Shown: positions 1-8,407 of the stretch, piece by piece | How positions within the stretch are numbered: position 1 is the first letter of the stretch | Layout of the letters: each line of letters starts with the position of its first letter | Assembly: GCA_938024995.1 (NCBI GenBank) | Contig: CALJDU010000025.1 | Location: forward strand, 1-64,000 | Source: an uncultured bacterium | GTDB lineage: Bacteria; Myxococcota_A; Polyangia; Polyangiales; Houyiibacteriaceae | Direction: 5' to 3' | Length of the DNA: 64,000 nucleotides | Made by a program: the position numbers and the translations under genes | Notes under the pieces: generated by a model | What the model was told of the DNA's origin: nothing | Seen by the model: the letters and a program-made list of their open reading frames with translations, nothing else | The model's database searches: none

Positions 1-36
1 ACGAAACCGTTGCTCTACCAACTGAGCGAGAGTGGC
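1..36 (-). tRNA. tRNA-Thr (anticodon CGU), 5' half, cut by the left edge
   Basis: Read on the minus strand from 36 down, the sequence gives a 7-nt acceptor strand GCCACTC, a D-arm with GCTC/GAGC stem around AGTTGGTA, and the 5' side of the anticodon stem ACGGT with loop TTCGT. The window begins exactly at the anticodon CGU, which decodes ACG. The T-arm and 3' acceptor lie outside the window, so it cannot be told whether this copy is complete. The same 43 bases recur at 77-119. Confidence 0.75.
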
Positions 37-65
37 CGAAGTTTTTGTTTTCAAGGAAGTGCCAC

Positions 66-112
66 ACCTACGGTTTACGAAACCGTTGCTCTACCAACTG
101 AGCGAGAGTGGC
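66..112 (-). pseudogene. Truncated tRNA-Thr(CGU) copy lacking T-arm and 3' acceptor
   Basis: The minus strand from 112 repeats the acceptor 5' strand, D-arm and a complete anticodon arm (ACGGT, loop TTCGTAA, ACCGT), then AGG. Past about position 66 no T-stem, TTCGA-like loop or GAGTGGC partner strand appears; the sequence runs into an A/T-rich stretch (41-55) and then the next copy. The 5' ends of the two copies are exactly 76 nt apart, one tRNA length. This looks like a partial duplication remnant and is unlikely to give a functional tRNA. Confidence 0.7.
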
Positions 113-168
113 CGAAGTTCTGTGGTGTTTCTCAGGGGCCAGCTTCGTAGCTCAGGCCGCCAAGAGCG

Positions 169-1044
169 TCAAGTCGGTTCGTTGGCCTCGATCTCGCGGT
201 CCGCGGTCGGCTCTTCCTCGGCGGTGGAGACACCTTCCTGACGTCCGCTTGGAGCGACTCGTACCCTCGCCGTCGGTGCCGCGCTGCGCTGAATGACAGC
301 GGTGAGCCGCTCGCGGAGCCTTGGTTCCGCCACCCGCTCGACGAGCTCGGAGAGCAGACGCCGTTCGGACGCCGGATGGGGGCTCTCGTCCATCGTGCGT
401 AGCAGGGCATCCGCGATAAGGAGCCGGGTTCGGCCGGTGCTGGTGGGGTCGGCGAGCTCGTCGATCGCGTGATCGCGGGACAAGCGCGCGCCGCGGTAGT
501 CGGCGCGGAGCGCGTGGGTGATCTCGTGGAGCGCGTCGTTGTCTCTATCGTGCTCCGCGACAAGCGTCGCGACGGCGCGGCTCGCGGTGGGTCGCTCTGA
601 CGCTTGGGTCAACGCCAGGGCGATCTTCGCGCGCGCGTCTTCATCCGCTCCTGCGACCACGAATCTCTCGTTGGAGATCAGATGAAGCACGAGGTGGCGC
701 GCGGTCGTGGCGACGTTCGCGATCTCGGTCCACGGAACAAAGCGCTGCTTGCGTCGCTTCGTCATGAGGACGCCGTCGTCGCCGAGGGTGAGCGTTCGCG
801 CGGTCAGCCTCGGGAGCCCCTTGGTGAGCAAAAGGAAGCCGCCGTAGCCACCGGCGATACCCGCATAGGAAAGGAGTTGGACGAGGTTCTCAAGAACGGT
901 CGCTTTGTGCTCAGCTGGCGCGAGCACCAGCGCCAAGGTGGCGATCACGAACACCAAGACGATCGAGATCGTCACGGCGGGCAGGAATGGCATGGGGACT
1001 CCGTCGACCCGGAGCGTGGATGCGTTGTCGTCGTCTTCGTTCAC
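169..1044 (-). CDS. Hypothetical membrane protein, two TM segments and PH-like domain
   Basis: A 291-residue protein starting at GTG 1044. Two hydrophobic segments (about residues 19-41 and 53-74) form a hairpin with both ends probably cytoplasmic. Residues about 80-145 look like the bacterial membrane-associated PH-like fold: a strand-rich stretch with a Val-Pro-Trp-x-Glu-Ile core (VPWTEIANV) after a basic cluster. The rest is charged and probably helical, ending in an acidic Glu/Thr-rich tail. No enzymatic motif is visible. It lies 15 bp downstream of the lipoprotein gene that ends at 1060, on the same strand, so the two may be co-transcribed. A smaller protein of similar design (two TMs then a PH-like core) is at 6006-6494. 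Function unknown. Confidence 0.7.
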   Translation of the reverse strand: MNEDDDNASTLRVDGVPMPFLPAVTISIVLVFVIATLALVLAPAEHKATVLENLVQLLSYAGIAGGYGGFLLLTKGLPRLTARTLTLGDDGVLMTKRRKQRFVPWTEIANVATTARHLVLHLISNERFVVAGADEDARAKIALALTQASERPTASRAVATLVAEHDRDNDALHEITHALRADYRGARLSRDHAIDELADPTSTGRTRLLIADALLRTMDESPHPASERRLLSELVERVAEPRLRERLTAVIQRSAAPTARVRVAPSGRQEGVSTAEEEPTADREIEANEPT

Positions 1045-1059
1045 GTCCTCGTCGTTCGG

Positions 1060-1839
1060 CTACGGCGCGGGGGGTTGGCAGGTGCCCGGACCGGAGTAGC
1101 AGCGACTGCCGATGCATGATCCACACTCGCAGTCCGCGTCGGTCGCGCACAGTCGCCGGACGCATCCGTGAACGTCTGCGCTGCCATCATCGGCGTCGCA
1201 GACTTGGTTGAAGCCGCACTCGTAGCTCCCCGTCGTGCAGCGCGCGAGGACGCAAGCGGAGCCGCCGGGACGCGTGACGCATTCGTACTCGTCACTCGGA
1301 CACGGCGCGTCGCCGCAGTCGGGGAGGCATCCGGTGACCACACCCGTTCCCGAGCAGGCACATAAGGCGAGGATGTCGACGCAAAAGTCTCCCTCGGCGC
1401 ACTCACTATCGCTCACGCACGTGTCGCCCGTGCAGACGCCGCAGTTGGCGGCGCCTGGGGGAAAGCAGATCTCGTCGCACGCGCGCGCGTCGGAGCAAGG
1501 TGGGAACACCGGAGGTGGCGGCAGGTAGTCGGGGCAGGTGACGGCGGGCCCGACATCCGAAGCGTCGCTCGCGACATCGGCGCTCGTGTCTTCGTTAGCG
1601 TCGCCGGGAACGTCCTCAAGGTCGGTGTCCCTGCCGGTGTCAGATGGGCTCGTGTCCGCACCGGTGTCGTCGGTATTTCCGTCGCGGGTGCCGGTAGCGT
1701 CGGTATCGGCAGCGACCGTGTCTTCGACGTTCGCGTCCACGCCGGTGTCGCCCGCGTCATCTCCTCCGCATGAGCAGCCCGCGAGCAGGAACGTGAGCAT
1801 CACGACGTGAGCCGCTCTCGCTCGACTCGCGCTCACCAT
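1060..1839 (-). CDS. Cys-rich lipoprotein with Asp/Thr linker
   Basis: A 259-residue predicted lipoprotein starting at ATG 1839. The N-terminus carries basic residues, a hydrophobic core and a lipobox LLAGC, followed by about 75 residues dominated by Asp, Thr, Ala and Gly (DTG, DTD, DAS). From about residue 100 there are more than 20 cysteines in repeated short modules such as CVSDSECAEGDFC and CATDADCECGSC, as in many myxobacterial surface lipoproteins. The Cys-rich part is probably a disulfide-stabilised extracellular module; the Asp-rich linker may act as a spacer or bind Ca2+. Its ATG overlaps the SDR stop by seven bases (ATGGTGA), so translation is probably coupled to the upstream gene. 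Ligand unknown. Confidence 0.8.
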   Translation of the reverse strand: MVSASRARAAHVVMLTFLLAGCSCGGDDAGDTGVDANVEDTVAADTDATGTRDGNTDDTGADTSPSDTGRDTDLEDVPGDANEDTSADVASDASDVGPAVTCPDYLPPPPVFPPCSDARACDEICFPPGAANCGVCTGDTCVSDSECAEGDFCVDILALCACSGTGVVTGCLPDCGDAPCPSDEYECVTRPGGSACVLARCTTGSYECGFNQVCDADDGSADVHGCVRRLCATDADCECGSCIGSRCYSGPGTCQPPAP

Positions 1840-2489
1840 GGAAGCTCCTCGCCGTTCTGATGATAGAACTTCCCGCTCTCGTTCATCGTCACCTTGTCGA
1901 GCATCGCGATCATGGTCGCGGCGGACTCGTCCGTGTCGATGTGCCCCGCGCCGCCGGTCATGTCGGTTCGGACGTAGCCTGGATGAAAGAGGGTGACCGC
2001 GACCTGGTCGCGCCGAAGGTCATGCGCCAGGGACACCGCCGCCATGTTCACCGCGGCCTTACTCATGCGGTAGCCGTAGTACCCGCCGGAAGTGTTGTCG
2101 GCGATGCTCCCCATCCGGCTCGTCAGGATCGCCAGCTTCGCGCCCGGCGGCAGCCGATCTCGCAGGGCGGTCGCGACACGAAGCGGACCCACCGCGTTGA
2201 CCTCGAGCTGGTCTTGAACGCTTGCCAGATCAAGCGTCTCAAGGCCGTCGCGGTTCAAGATGCCCGCGCCGATCACGAGCAGATCAATGGACCGTTCACC
2301 GACCGCTTTGCGCAACCCCGCGATAGACGGATCCGAGGTGACGTCGACACCAGAGACGACCTCCACACCGAGCGACGTGAGCGCGGGTGAAGGCGTCCGG
2401 CAGGTCGCGAGAACTTGATCTCCTCGCGCGTGCCAATGCTCGGCGATGGCGAGCCCGATTCCGCGATTGGCACCAATGATGACGTTCAT
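1833..2489 (-). CDS. Short-chain dehydrogenase/reductase (SDR)
   Basis: A 218-residue classical SDR, slightly shorter than the usual 250. The nucleotide-binding glycine motif is at the extreme N-terminus (GANRGIG, about residues 6-12). Later come an N-A-G-like element (GAGIL), the catalytic Ser in LAILTSR and the Tyr-x-x-x-Lys motif YRMSK. The HPGYVRTDM segment is typical of carbonyl reductase-like SDRs that act with NAD(P)H on small carbonyls. No signal peptide, so cytosolic. It overlaps the start of the downstream lipoprotein gene and diverges from the DUF502 gene at 2573. The substrate cannot be inferred from sequence. Confidence 0.88.
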   Translation of the reverse strand: MNVIIGANRGIGLAIAEHWHARGDQVLATCRTPSPALTSLGVEVVSGVDVTSDPSIAGLRKAVGERSIDLLVIGAGILNRDGLETLDLASVQDQLEVNAVGPLRVATALRDRLPPGAKLAILTSRMGSIADNTSGGYYGYRMSKAAVNMAAVSLAHDLRRDQVAVTLFHPGYVRTDMTGGAGHIDTDESAATMIAMLDKVTMNESGKFYHQNGEELPW

Positions 2490-2572
2490 TCCGCGAGGTT
2501 CCTCAACCTGCGCACAAAGGACAAGGGCGGTGTGATGCGGAAGGAGGGCGTTCGCGCGTCTATAGTGGCGTC

Positions 2573-3154
2573 ATGGACTTCCTCACCAAGAGCTTCGTCA
2601 AAGGCGTGCTCGTCCTTACCCCGCTCGCGCTCACAGCGTTCCTCGCGTTCACCGTGATCCGCTTGCTTGATGGCCTCGTGCCGGGCATCGAGGTGCCGGG
2701 CGTCGGGCTCTTGCTCACGATCTCGATCATCGTCCTGGTCGGCGCGATCGCGGGCAACAGCGTTGGGCGTCGCTTCGTCTCCGCGTTTGAGGAAGCAGTC
2801 AGCCGCGTGCCCATCCTCAAGCTGGTCCACGGATCGTTCAAGGATCTCTTGCAGGCGTTCGTCGGCGAACAGAAACGCTTCGATCGTCCCGCGATGGTCG
2901 ACGTGGGAAACGGCGTGAAGCTGCTGGGCTTCCTGACGTGCGAGCGCTTCGATGATCCGCAGCTCTATGAGCACGTCGCGGTCTATCTCCCGCAGGCGTA
3001 CAACTTCGCGGGCAACGTGATCATCGTGAAGCGGTCGATGGTGAGATCGATCGACGCGGACGGCGCGCAGTTCATGGCGTTCGTGGTCTCTGGTGGCGTC
3101 GCGACCATGAACGCTGCGGCCACGCGGCTCGAGTCGCCGCTCTTCGACGTCTGA
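2573..3154 (+). CDS. DUF502 family inner-membrane protein
   Basis: A 193-residue protein matching the DUF502 family in length and pattern. It has two N-terminal TM segments (about residues 7-27 and 43-62), the conserved RVPILKLVHGSFKDLL stretch after the second TM, and a soluble domain with LGFLT...VAVYLPQAYNFAGN. The family is widespread in bacteria, resembles a plant COV1-type membrane protein, and has no settled biochemical role. The start ATG lies 83 bp from the divergent SDR start. It ends 16 bp before the convergent gene at 3171. Confidence 0.88.
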   Translation: MDFLTKSFVKGVLVLTPLALTAFLAFTVIRLLDGLVPGIEVPGVGLLLTISIIVLVGAIAGNSVGRRFVSAFEEAVSRVPILKLVHGSFKDLLQAFVGEQKRFDRPAMVDVGNGVKLLGFLTCERFDDPQLYEHVAVYLPQAYNFAGNVIIVKRSMVRSIDADGAQFMAFVVSGGVATMNAAATRLESPLFDV

Positions 3155-3170
3155 CGCTGAGGTTAGGTTG

Positions 3171-3605
3171 CTACAGGAACTCGCCGAGGAGCGCGGCGAT
3201 CGACACAAAGTCGACCCCTGCGCCTTCGATCCGAAGGAGCTGATCGTCTGCGGTGTAGACCTCGCGAACCTTGGCGAGCCCAGCGAGCTGCCCCAGGTGT
3301 TCGACCATGGGTCGGCAGTCGTCGAGCTGGGTGAAGTGAAAGGCGTCTCGGAGCTCCGCGGCGCGATGCTTGGCGTCCGGCACCCCACAGCCGCGGCGCT
3401 GGAGGCCGTCGACCAATGCACACACCAGCGGCGGGGAGATGTGAACCTTGAAGCGTTCCTTATCCAACAGCCGCTGACGAAGCGCCACGGGCGGCCCTTC
3501 GGTCGCGCAGGCCATCTCGACGAACACGTCCGCCGCGAGAATGATCGGCCGCGGGGAGTGGCTCGTTTGGAGGACAGGGTGGCTCTCGCGTTCGGGTCGC
3601 GGCAC
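3171..3605 (-). CDS. Putative PIN-like domain protein
   Basis: A 144-residue protein, GTG start at 3605. An Asp follows a hydrophobic strand near the N-terminus (IILAADVFVE), a DAKHRAAEL segment lies in the middle and VYTADDQLL near the C-terminus. This spacing of acidic residues after hydrophobic strands resembles PIN-domain (VapC-like) nucleases, in which clustered Asp/Glu bind metal. No antitoxin-like gene adjoins it, so a free-standing toxin is not supported. The assignment is weak; a hypothetical protein is the safe reading. It diverges from the kinase gene at 3654 with 48 bp between starts. Confidence 0.5.
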   Translation of the reverse strand: MPRPERESHPVLQTSHSPRPIILAADVFVEMACATEGPPVALRQRLLDKERFKVHISPPLVCALVDGLQRRGCGVPDAKHRAAELRDAFHFTQLDDCRPMVEHLGQLAGLAKVREVYTADDQLLRIEGAGVDFVSIAALLGEFL

Positions 3606-3653
3606 GGACTCTCACAATAACCACATCCCGACCATCGCGCTTGTCTCGCGTCG

Positions 3654-5993
3654 ATGAATCACGAGACGTGTGTCGCGACGCACGCTCCGGTACATTCGCA
3701 CCCTGTGCCGAAGTCGACGACGCAAGAGCCTCTCGAAGCGAACCACCTCGCGCGTGGTGCGTGTTTCGCGGAGCGCTACGAAATCGCCAGCTGTCTCGGG
3801 AGCGGCGCGATGGGCACGGTCTACGAAGCGCTCGATCGGCGCGTCGGCGAGGTGATCGCGCTGAAGAAGCTGACGGGCCAACCCTCCGCGGAGGACGTCG
3901 CGCGGTTCGCGCGTGAGGTTCGCCTGGCGCGACGCGTGACGCACCGGAACGTCGCGCGGACACATGATTTCGGCGAACACGAGGGGCAGTTCTTCCTGAC
4001 GATGGAGCTGGTGCGCGGCGAGTCGCTCGACGTCGTGCTCGCGCGACGTCGTCCCGAGGTCAGCACCGCGGTGACGGTCGCGCTGCAGGTCGCGGAGGCC
4101 GTTCGCGCCGCTCACGAAGCGGCTATCGTGCATCGTGATCTGAAGCCCGCGAACGTCATGCTCGCGGAGGACGGCCGCGTGGTCGTGACCGATTTCGGGA
4201 TCGCGCGCACCGCGGCTGAGCCGCAGCTCACGCTCAAGCGCGAAATGGTCGGAACGCCGATTTATATGGCGCCCGAGCAGGTGCTCGCGGAAGAGGTCGA
4301 CGAGCGGACCGATGTCTTCGCGTTCGGGGTCATGCTCTACGAGATGCTCACCGGGGCGCTTCCCTTCACAGGCAAGAGCGCGATCCAGATCGCGGTCGCT
4401 CGGCTTCACGACGACCCCGTCGATCCACGCCACCACGCACCGGTTCCAGACGAGCTCTCCGCGCTCACGCTTCGGTGCCTAAAGCGCGACCCAGGCGAGA
4501 GACCCGCCAACTTTGAGCCCATCATCACGGCGCTCTCGGACTGGTGCGCCTCAAGCAGTATGGCCCAGACCGCCTCGATGCCGAGCCCTCCCGTCGCGAT
4601 CGAGGTCGGCGACGTGTCGCTCGCGGTTCGGCCCTTTTCCTATCGTGGGCCGAGCGAGGCGGACTACCTGGGCGAGGCGCTGGCGGAAGAGCTGATCGAT
4701 GTCCTTTCGCGGACGCGAGGGCTTCGGGTACTGGCGTTCGGCGCGACCGCGGCGGAGGAGAGCACCGACCCCCGCGAGCTGGGCAGACGGCTGGGCGTGA
4801 ACTACGTCGTGACGGGGTCGGTGCAACGCGCGGGGTCCCAGGTTCGGATCACGCCGCGTCTCGTCGCAACCGAAGACGGGACCCAAGTGTGGAGCGAGCG
4901 CGTTGTCGGGGAGGTCGACGATCTCTTTGAGCTCCAGGAGAAGATGAGCCGACGGATCGCGGAGTCACTTCGTCTCGAGCTCGACGCGGTTGGCCACGGC
5001 GCGATCCCAGAAGCGGTCCTCGCGCGCTACTTTCGGGCGCGCCGCGCGCTCATGACCGACGGGTTTCACGAGGCCGAGCTCCACCTCACCGAGCTCTCGC
5101 GTTGTATTGATGAAGCGCCGCACTTCAAGGGGGCGGTCGCGTTTCGCGCGGTTGCCGCGTCACGCGCGTGGTGGACCCCGACGACCTCGCCAGACTCAGG
5201 GGAGACCGCGAAACAAGCGGTCGAGGTCGCGCTCGTGCAGGCGCCGGATCACGCCGACACGCACTTGGCCCACGCGGCCTACCACCAGCAGATGGGGGAG
5301 TACGCCGCGACGGTCACGGCGCTCGGGCGCGCTCTGTCGATCGCGCCCACCCATCCGCTCGCGCATTGCTACCTGGGCGGCCTGCAAGCGGAGGCGGGGA
5401 AGGTCGAGGAGGGTCGACGACGCCTCGAGTTCGCGCTCTCGCTCGATCCTCTGCTGACCACTCCGCACGCGATGCTCTCTCGTATCGCGCACTTCGAGCA
5501 GGACTGGGAGAGGTCGGAGGCCCACTTGAAGGTCATCCGCGAGCGCCAGCTCGGCGGCGGCACTGGGTACCACTTGATCCGTTTGAGGAAGTCGCTGTGG
5601 CTACGTGACCACGACGCGCTTCAGGCGCTCCGGGAGAGCGTCTCGATCAGTTCGCCGATCGCGCCCGCGCTCAACTTTCTGCTCGGCTACATTTTCGACA
5701 CGATCGATCCCGACGACTTGTGCGCGCGTTTCGAGGACGTCTTCGGGAACCCCAACAACATTCGCTTTCGCTCGTTCTTGCATCAGCTCGTCGTCGAGTT
5801 GCTCAGCTTCAAAAACGATGGGGAGCGAGGGTTGACCGTCCTTCGCGCTGGGGCCGACCTCGCGCTCTGTGACCTCGACTGGGTGGACCGGTGCCCGAGG
5901 CTGGGTTGCGTGCGCATTCAAGAGGGGTTCGCGGAGGTCCGCGCCCAGATCCGTTCAACCGCGGGTCACATCCTCGCGTCTTCCGTTCGCTGA
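3654..5993 (+). CDS. Ser/Thr protein kinase with TolB/FlgO-like and TPR domains
   Basis: A 779-residue cytosolic signalling protein. The kinase domain (about 42-300) has every core motif: Gly-rich loop LGSGAMGTVY (48-57), the Lys pair at 71-72, Glu88 in helix C, HRDLKPAN (160-167), DFG (180-182) and GTPIYMAPE (200-208), so it should be active. Residues about 320-440 match the domain found after kinases or in adenylate-cyclase regulators (FRPF-like start, GEALAEEL, GSVQRAGSQVRITPRLV, VWSERVVGEVDDLFELQ). The C-terminal 300 residues are helical TPR-like repeats. No TM segment is seen. The pairing suggests a kinase that senses or scaffolds partners through TPRs; substrates are unknown. It converges on the gene at 6006 with a CTAG-rich junction. 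Confidence 0.92.
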   Translation: MNHETCVATHAPVHSHPVPKSTTQEPLEANHLARGACFAERYEIASCLGSGAMGTVYEALDRRVGEVIALKKLTGQPSAEDVARFAREVRLARRVTHRNVARTHDFGEHEGQFFLTMELVRGESLDVVLARRRPEVSTAVTVALQVAEAVRAAHEAAIVHRDLKPANVMLAEDGRVVVTDFGIARTAAEPQLTLKREMVGTPIYMAPEQVLAEEVDERTDVFAFGVMLYEMLTGALPFTGKSAIQIAVARLHDDPVDPRHHAPVPDELSALTLRCLKRDPGERPANFEPIITALSDWCASSSMAQTASMPSPPVAIEVGDVSLAVRPFSYRGPSEADYLGEALAEELIDVLSRTRGLRVLAFGATAAEESTDPRELGRRLGVNYVVTGSVQRAGSQVRITPRLVATEDGTQVWSERVVGEVDDLFELQEKMSRRIAESLRLELDAVGHGAIPEAVLARYFRARRALMTDGFHEAELHLTELSRCIDEAPHFKGAVAFRAVAASRAWWTPTTSPDSGETAKQAVEVALVQAPDHADTHLAHAAYHQQMGEYAATVTALGRALSIAPTHPLAHCYLGGLQAEAGKVEEGRRRLEFALSLDPLLTTPHAMLSRIAHFEQDWERSEAHLKVIRERQLGGGTGYHLIRLRKSLWLRDHDALQALRESVSISSPIAPALNFLLGYIFDTIDPDDLCARFEDVFGNPNNIRFRSFLHQLVVELLSFKNDGERGLTVLRAGADLALCDLDWVDRCPRLGCVRIQEGFAEVRAQIRSTAGHILASSVR

Positions 5994-6005
5994 ACCGCTA
6001 GCAGG

Positions 6006-6494
6006 CTAGGCGACCGCGGCGCTCAGGGTCTCGACCGCGCGTCTCACGTCGTCATCGTTGAGGCCACGGAACACGACGTGCGGCACCTCGGCGAACGCGA
6101 TGACCGACCCTTGCTCGGAATCGACGCGGTTCACCTCATCGACCCGACGCTCTACGCGGTGACGCGTCCACTGCTGCCGAATCGGGGTCGCGCGGTTTGA
6201 TTTTCGCGGGAACGCTTCATCCACGATCAGGAGCGTTCCCGTGGTCGCGGTGACGCGCGTCGTCCCTGGGGTCAGCGCGATCCGCAACATCTGCACACCG
6301 ATGATGATCGGGATGATCGCGAAGAGCGGCATCGCGACCAATCCGACCGGGCTCTTGTGGCCCATGAATATGTAGAAGAGAACCCAGACGACCAAGAAGC
6401 CGTTCCACAGCAAGGGGAAGAGCAGCGGGCGGCGCGGGTGGTCATGCGTGAGCACGACCCCCGCGCGGGTCTCCTCGGTGCGGATTCGCGCCAA
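6006..6494 (-). CDS. Small membrane protein, hypothetical
   Basis: A 162-residue protein with two hydrophobic segments (about residues 22-42 and 50-72) separated by a short charged turn, then a soluble domain of about 85 residues with alternating strand-like segments ending in SAAVA. The start is uncertain: TTG 6494 gives the length quoted and lies two bases past the stop of the upstream lipoprotein gene, implying one operon with the Clp-like gene (10797 to 6006). The layout recalls the PH-like membrane protein at 169-1044. No motif identifies a function. Confidence 0.6.
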   Translation of the reverse strand: MARIRTEETRAGVVLTHDHPRRPLLFPLLWNGFLVVWVLFYIFMGHKSPVGLVAMPLFAIIPIIIGVQMLRIALTPGTTRVTATTGTLLIVDEAFPRKSNRATPIRQQWTRHRVERRVDEVNRVDSEQGSVIAFAEVPHVVFRGLNDDDVRRAVETLSAAVA

Positions 6495-6496
6495 CG

Positions 6497-8407
6497 TTAG
6501 TCGAGCGTCGCGGTCCGGATGGACCCCTCGGAGAACCCGAGCGCGTAGTCGTGATTCTGACTTGGGGCGTAGCTGCCGACCCAGATCCGGTATTCACCCG
6601 CGGGGAAGCGCGCGCGGATCAAGGGGTCCGTGTTGTCGCCGTCGTCGTCCGAGCACAGGACGGTTCCGTCGGGGCCTTCAATCACGAGCGTCGCGTCTTG
6701 CGCGCTGTGGACGCCCACGCTGAGTTGCGGGAAGTCCTGCTCCGCCGTGAAGACGTGGTTGGGCGCGTTCTCTGTCACAAAGCCTTGGCAACCACCGCGC
6801 CACGTCGCCGCGCGGGTGCCGCCGCCGGAGAGGCCGTAGACCATGTGTGGGTCGGGGGTGAAGCCGGGCGCGAGTGAGGCCGCGGGGAAGTTGCCCTCGC
6901 GGCTCCCCGGAGGCGGGTTCTGGGGCGCCGCGCCGAAGGTGCCGCTAGCGTTTTGAGGGGGCGCCGCGTTTGTGTTCCCCAAGCTCGCGACGTTCATCGA
7001 GGGCCGCTCCGACACCCCGAGCGTGTAGTCCATCGTGCCGCGCTGGAAGGTGCCGACCCACACGCGATAGGTGCCGGGCGGGAGCTGTCCGCTCAGGAGC
7101 GGGTTGTGGCCTCCGCCGCCGTCATCGTCGCAGACCGTTCCGTTCGGACCCTGCACGACGAGCACTCCGTCGGTGCGGCTCGAGACGCCGATGTGAATGA
7201 GGCGCTGGGGAGGCGCGATGGTGAACTCGTGGTTCGGTGCGGCGGTGATCCAGCCGCGGCACGATCGGCCCATCGTGGTGGCCGCGACCGAGGTCGTGAC
7301 GCTGCCGGTGATCGTCGCAGGATCGGGAAGGAAGCCTTCCGCGAGTGGTGCTCCACCGAGCAGCGCGCCTGGCGTTCCCGGCTGCGTCCCCGGCTGGATG
7401 CCAGGTCCCGGAGGCGTTCCCGCGACCTGCGCGCTGGCGCCCATCGCGGCGAGCGCGCTCGGGTTGATGGTCGGCTGCTCCGTGATGCCGAGGCGGTACG
7501 GAACGGAGGCGTTTTGTTGGTAGGTGCCAACGAAGATCTCGTAGGTGCCTGGAGCGAACGCGCCTTGGACGAGCGGGTCGTTGTTCTCGAAGTCGTCGTT
7601 GCAGACGGTCTGTCCACCGGCGGCGCGAACCGCGATGGCGGTGTCTCCGTTGTTGGCGCCGTCCGCCATGATGCGCAGGACCGCGAAGTGTCCGGTCGCG
7701 TTGAAGACGAAGGTCGGGGTGGTCCCGACATAGAACTGACAGTCGCTGTTCATCGCGTTGGCCGGGACCTGGCCCGAGGCGACGCCGTCCACCGTGAAGG
7801 CGCTCGGCGTGAAGCCCGGCGCGAGTGAAATCTGGTTGCCCTGAAGCGCGCTTGGGGGCGGGGCGGTCCCTGTGCCGAGGCCACCGCCGGTGGGCGCGTT
7901 GAGGTGAGAGGGCATGAGCGTCGGTCCTTGGCTGATCCCGAGCAGGTAGTTGTCTCCACCGCTCCGCTGGTAGGCGCCCACCCAGACGCGATAGTGACCT
8001 GGCGCGAACGCGGCGCTCACAACCGGGTTGCGCGCTTCGGCGTCATCGTTGCAGACGAATTGCCCGTCAGGTGCTTGCACCGCGAGCGTGATGTCTTGCT
8101 GGTCCGCGCGCGCGACCACGCGAAGGTTCGGGATGTGGTTGGTCACGTCGAACTCGAAACTGGGAGCGCTCGTGACAAAGCCGCGGCAGTCCGCGCCGAA
8201 CTGACGCGCGTCGACCGGGCCTCCGGCGTAGCCGCTCACGACGAAGGGATCGGGTTGAAACCCGGGACCGATCTGGAGCGATTCGGAACCCTGAAGCGGA
8301 GGACCTTGGACGGCTCCGCCGCATCCGGTGACCGCGAGCGCGACGGCGAGCGTCACGCATCGGCCGCGCTTCGCTCCGGCACGGTCCTCGACACGAACGT
8401 TGTTCAC
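6497..8407 (-). CDS. Lipoprotein with four tandem beta-rich repeats
   Basis: A 636-residue predicted lipoprotein (lipobox VTGC after a short hydrophobic core). It consists of four copies of a domain of about 125-135 residues. Each runs through a LAPGF.PDP-type start, a single Cys in a SCRGW/DCRGF-type motif followed by FVT or WIT, F-x-V/I-x strands, a GPDGTVxCDDD-type turn and PGxYRVWVGT ending in LGxSExP. Pro/Gly/Ala-rich linkers join them. The domains resemble bacterial pre-peptidase C-terminal-type beta sandwiches with a possible Ca2+ site at the DDD turn. GTG 8407 is chosen because it overlaps the stop of the Clp-like gene as GTGA; an in-frame ATG 15 bp upstream also exists. It probably sits at the periplasmic or outer face. 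Confidence 0.75.
   Translation of the reverse strand: MNNVRVEDRAGAKRGRCVTLAVALAVTGCGGAVQGPPLQGSESLQIGPGFQPDPFVVSGYAGGPVDARQFGADCRGFVTSAPSFEFDVTNHIPNLRVVARADQQDITLAVQAPDGQFVCNDDAEARNPVVSAAFAPGHYRVWVGAYQRSGGDNYLLGISQGPTLMPSHLNAPTGGGLGTGTAPPPSALQGNQISLAPGFTPSAFTVDGVASGQVPANAMNSDCQFYVGTTPTFVFNATGHFAVLRIMADGANNGDTAIAVRAAGGQTVCNDDFENNDPLVQGAFAPGTYEIFVGTYQQNASVPYRLGITEQPTINPSALAAMGASAQVAGTPPGPGIQPGTQPGTPGALLGGAPLAEGFLPDPATITGSVTTSVAATTMGRSCRGWITAAPNHEFTIAPPQRLIHIGVSSRTDGVLVVQGPNGTVCDDDGGGGHNPLLSGQLPPGTYRVWVGTFQRGTMDYTLGVSERPSMNVASLGNTNAAPPQNASGTFGAAPQNPPPGSREGNFPAASLAPGFTPDPHMVYGLSGGGTRAATWRGGCQGFVTENAPNHVFTAEQDFPQLSVGVHSAQDATLVIEGPDGTVLCSDDDGDNTDPLIRARFPAGEYRIWVGSYAPSQNHDYALGFSEGSIRTATLD

Larger units (their letters stand above)
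1..119. repeat. 43-bp direct repeat spanning the tRNA-Thr 5' half
   Basis: Bases 1-43 are identical to 77-119 (offset 76). The unit covers the tRNA 5' half plus seven bases of upstream leader. It may extend to the left of the window. Confidence 0.85.
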
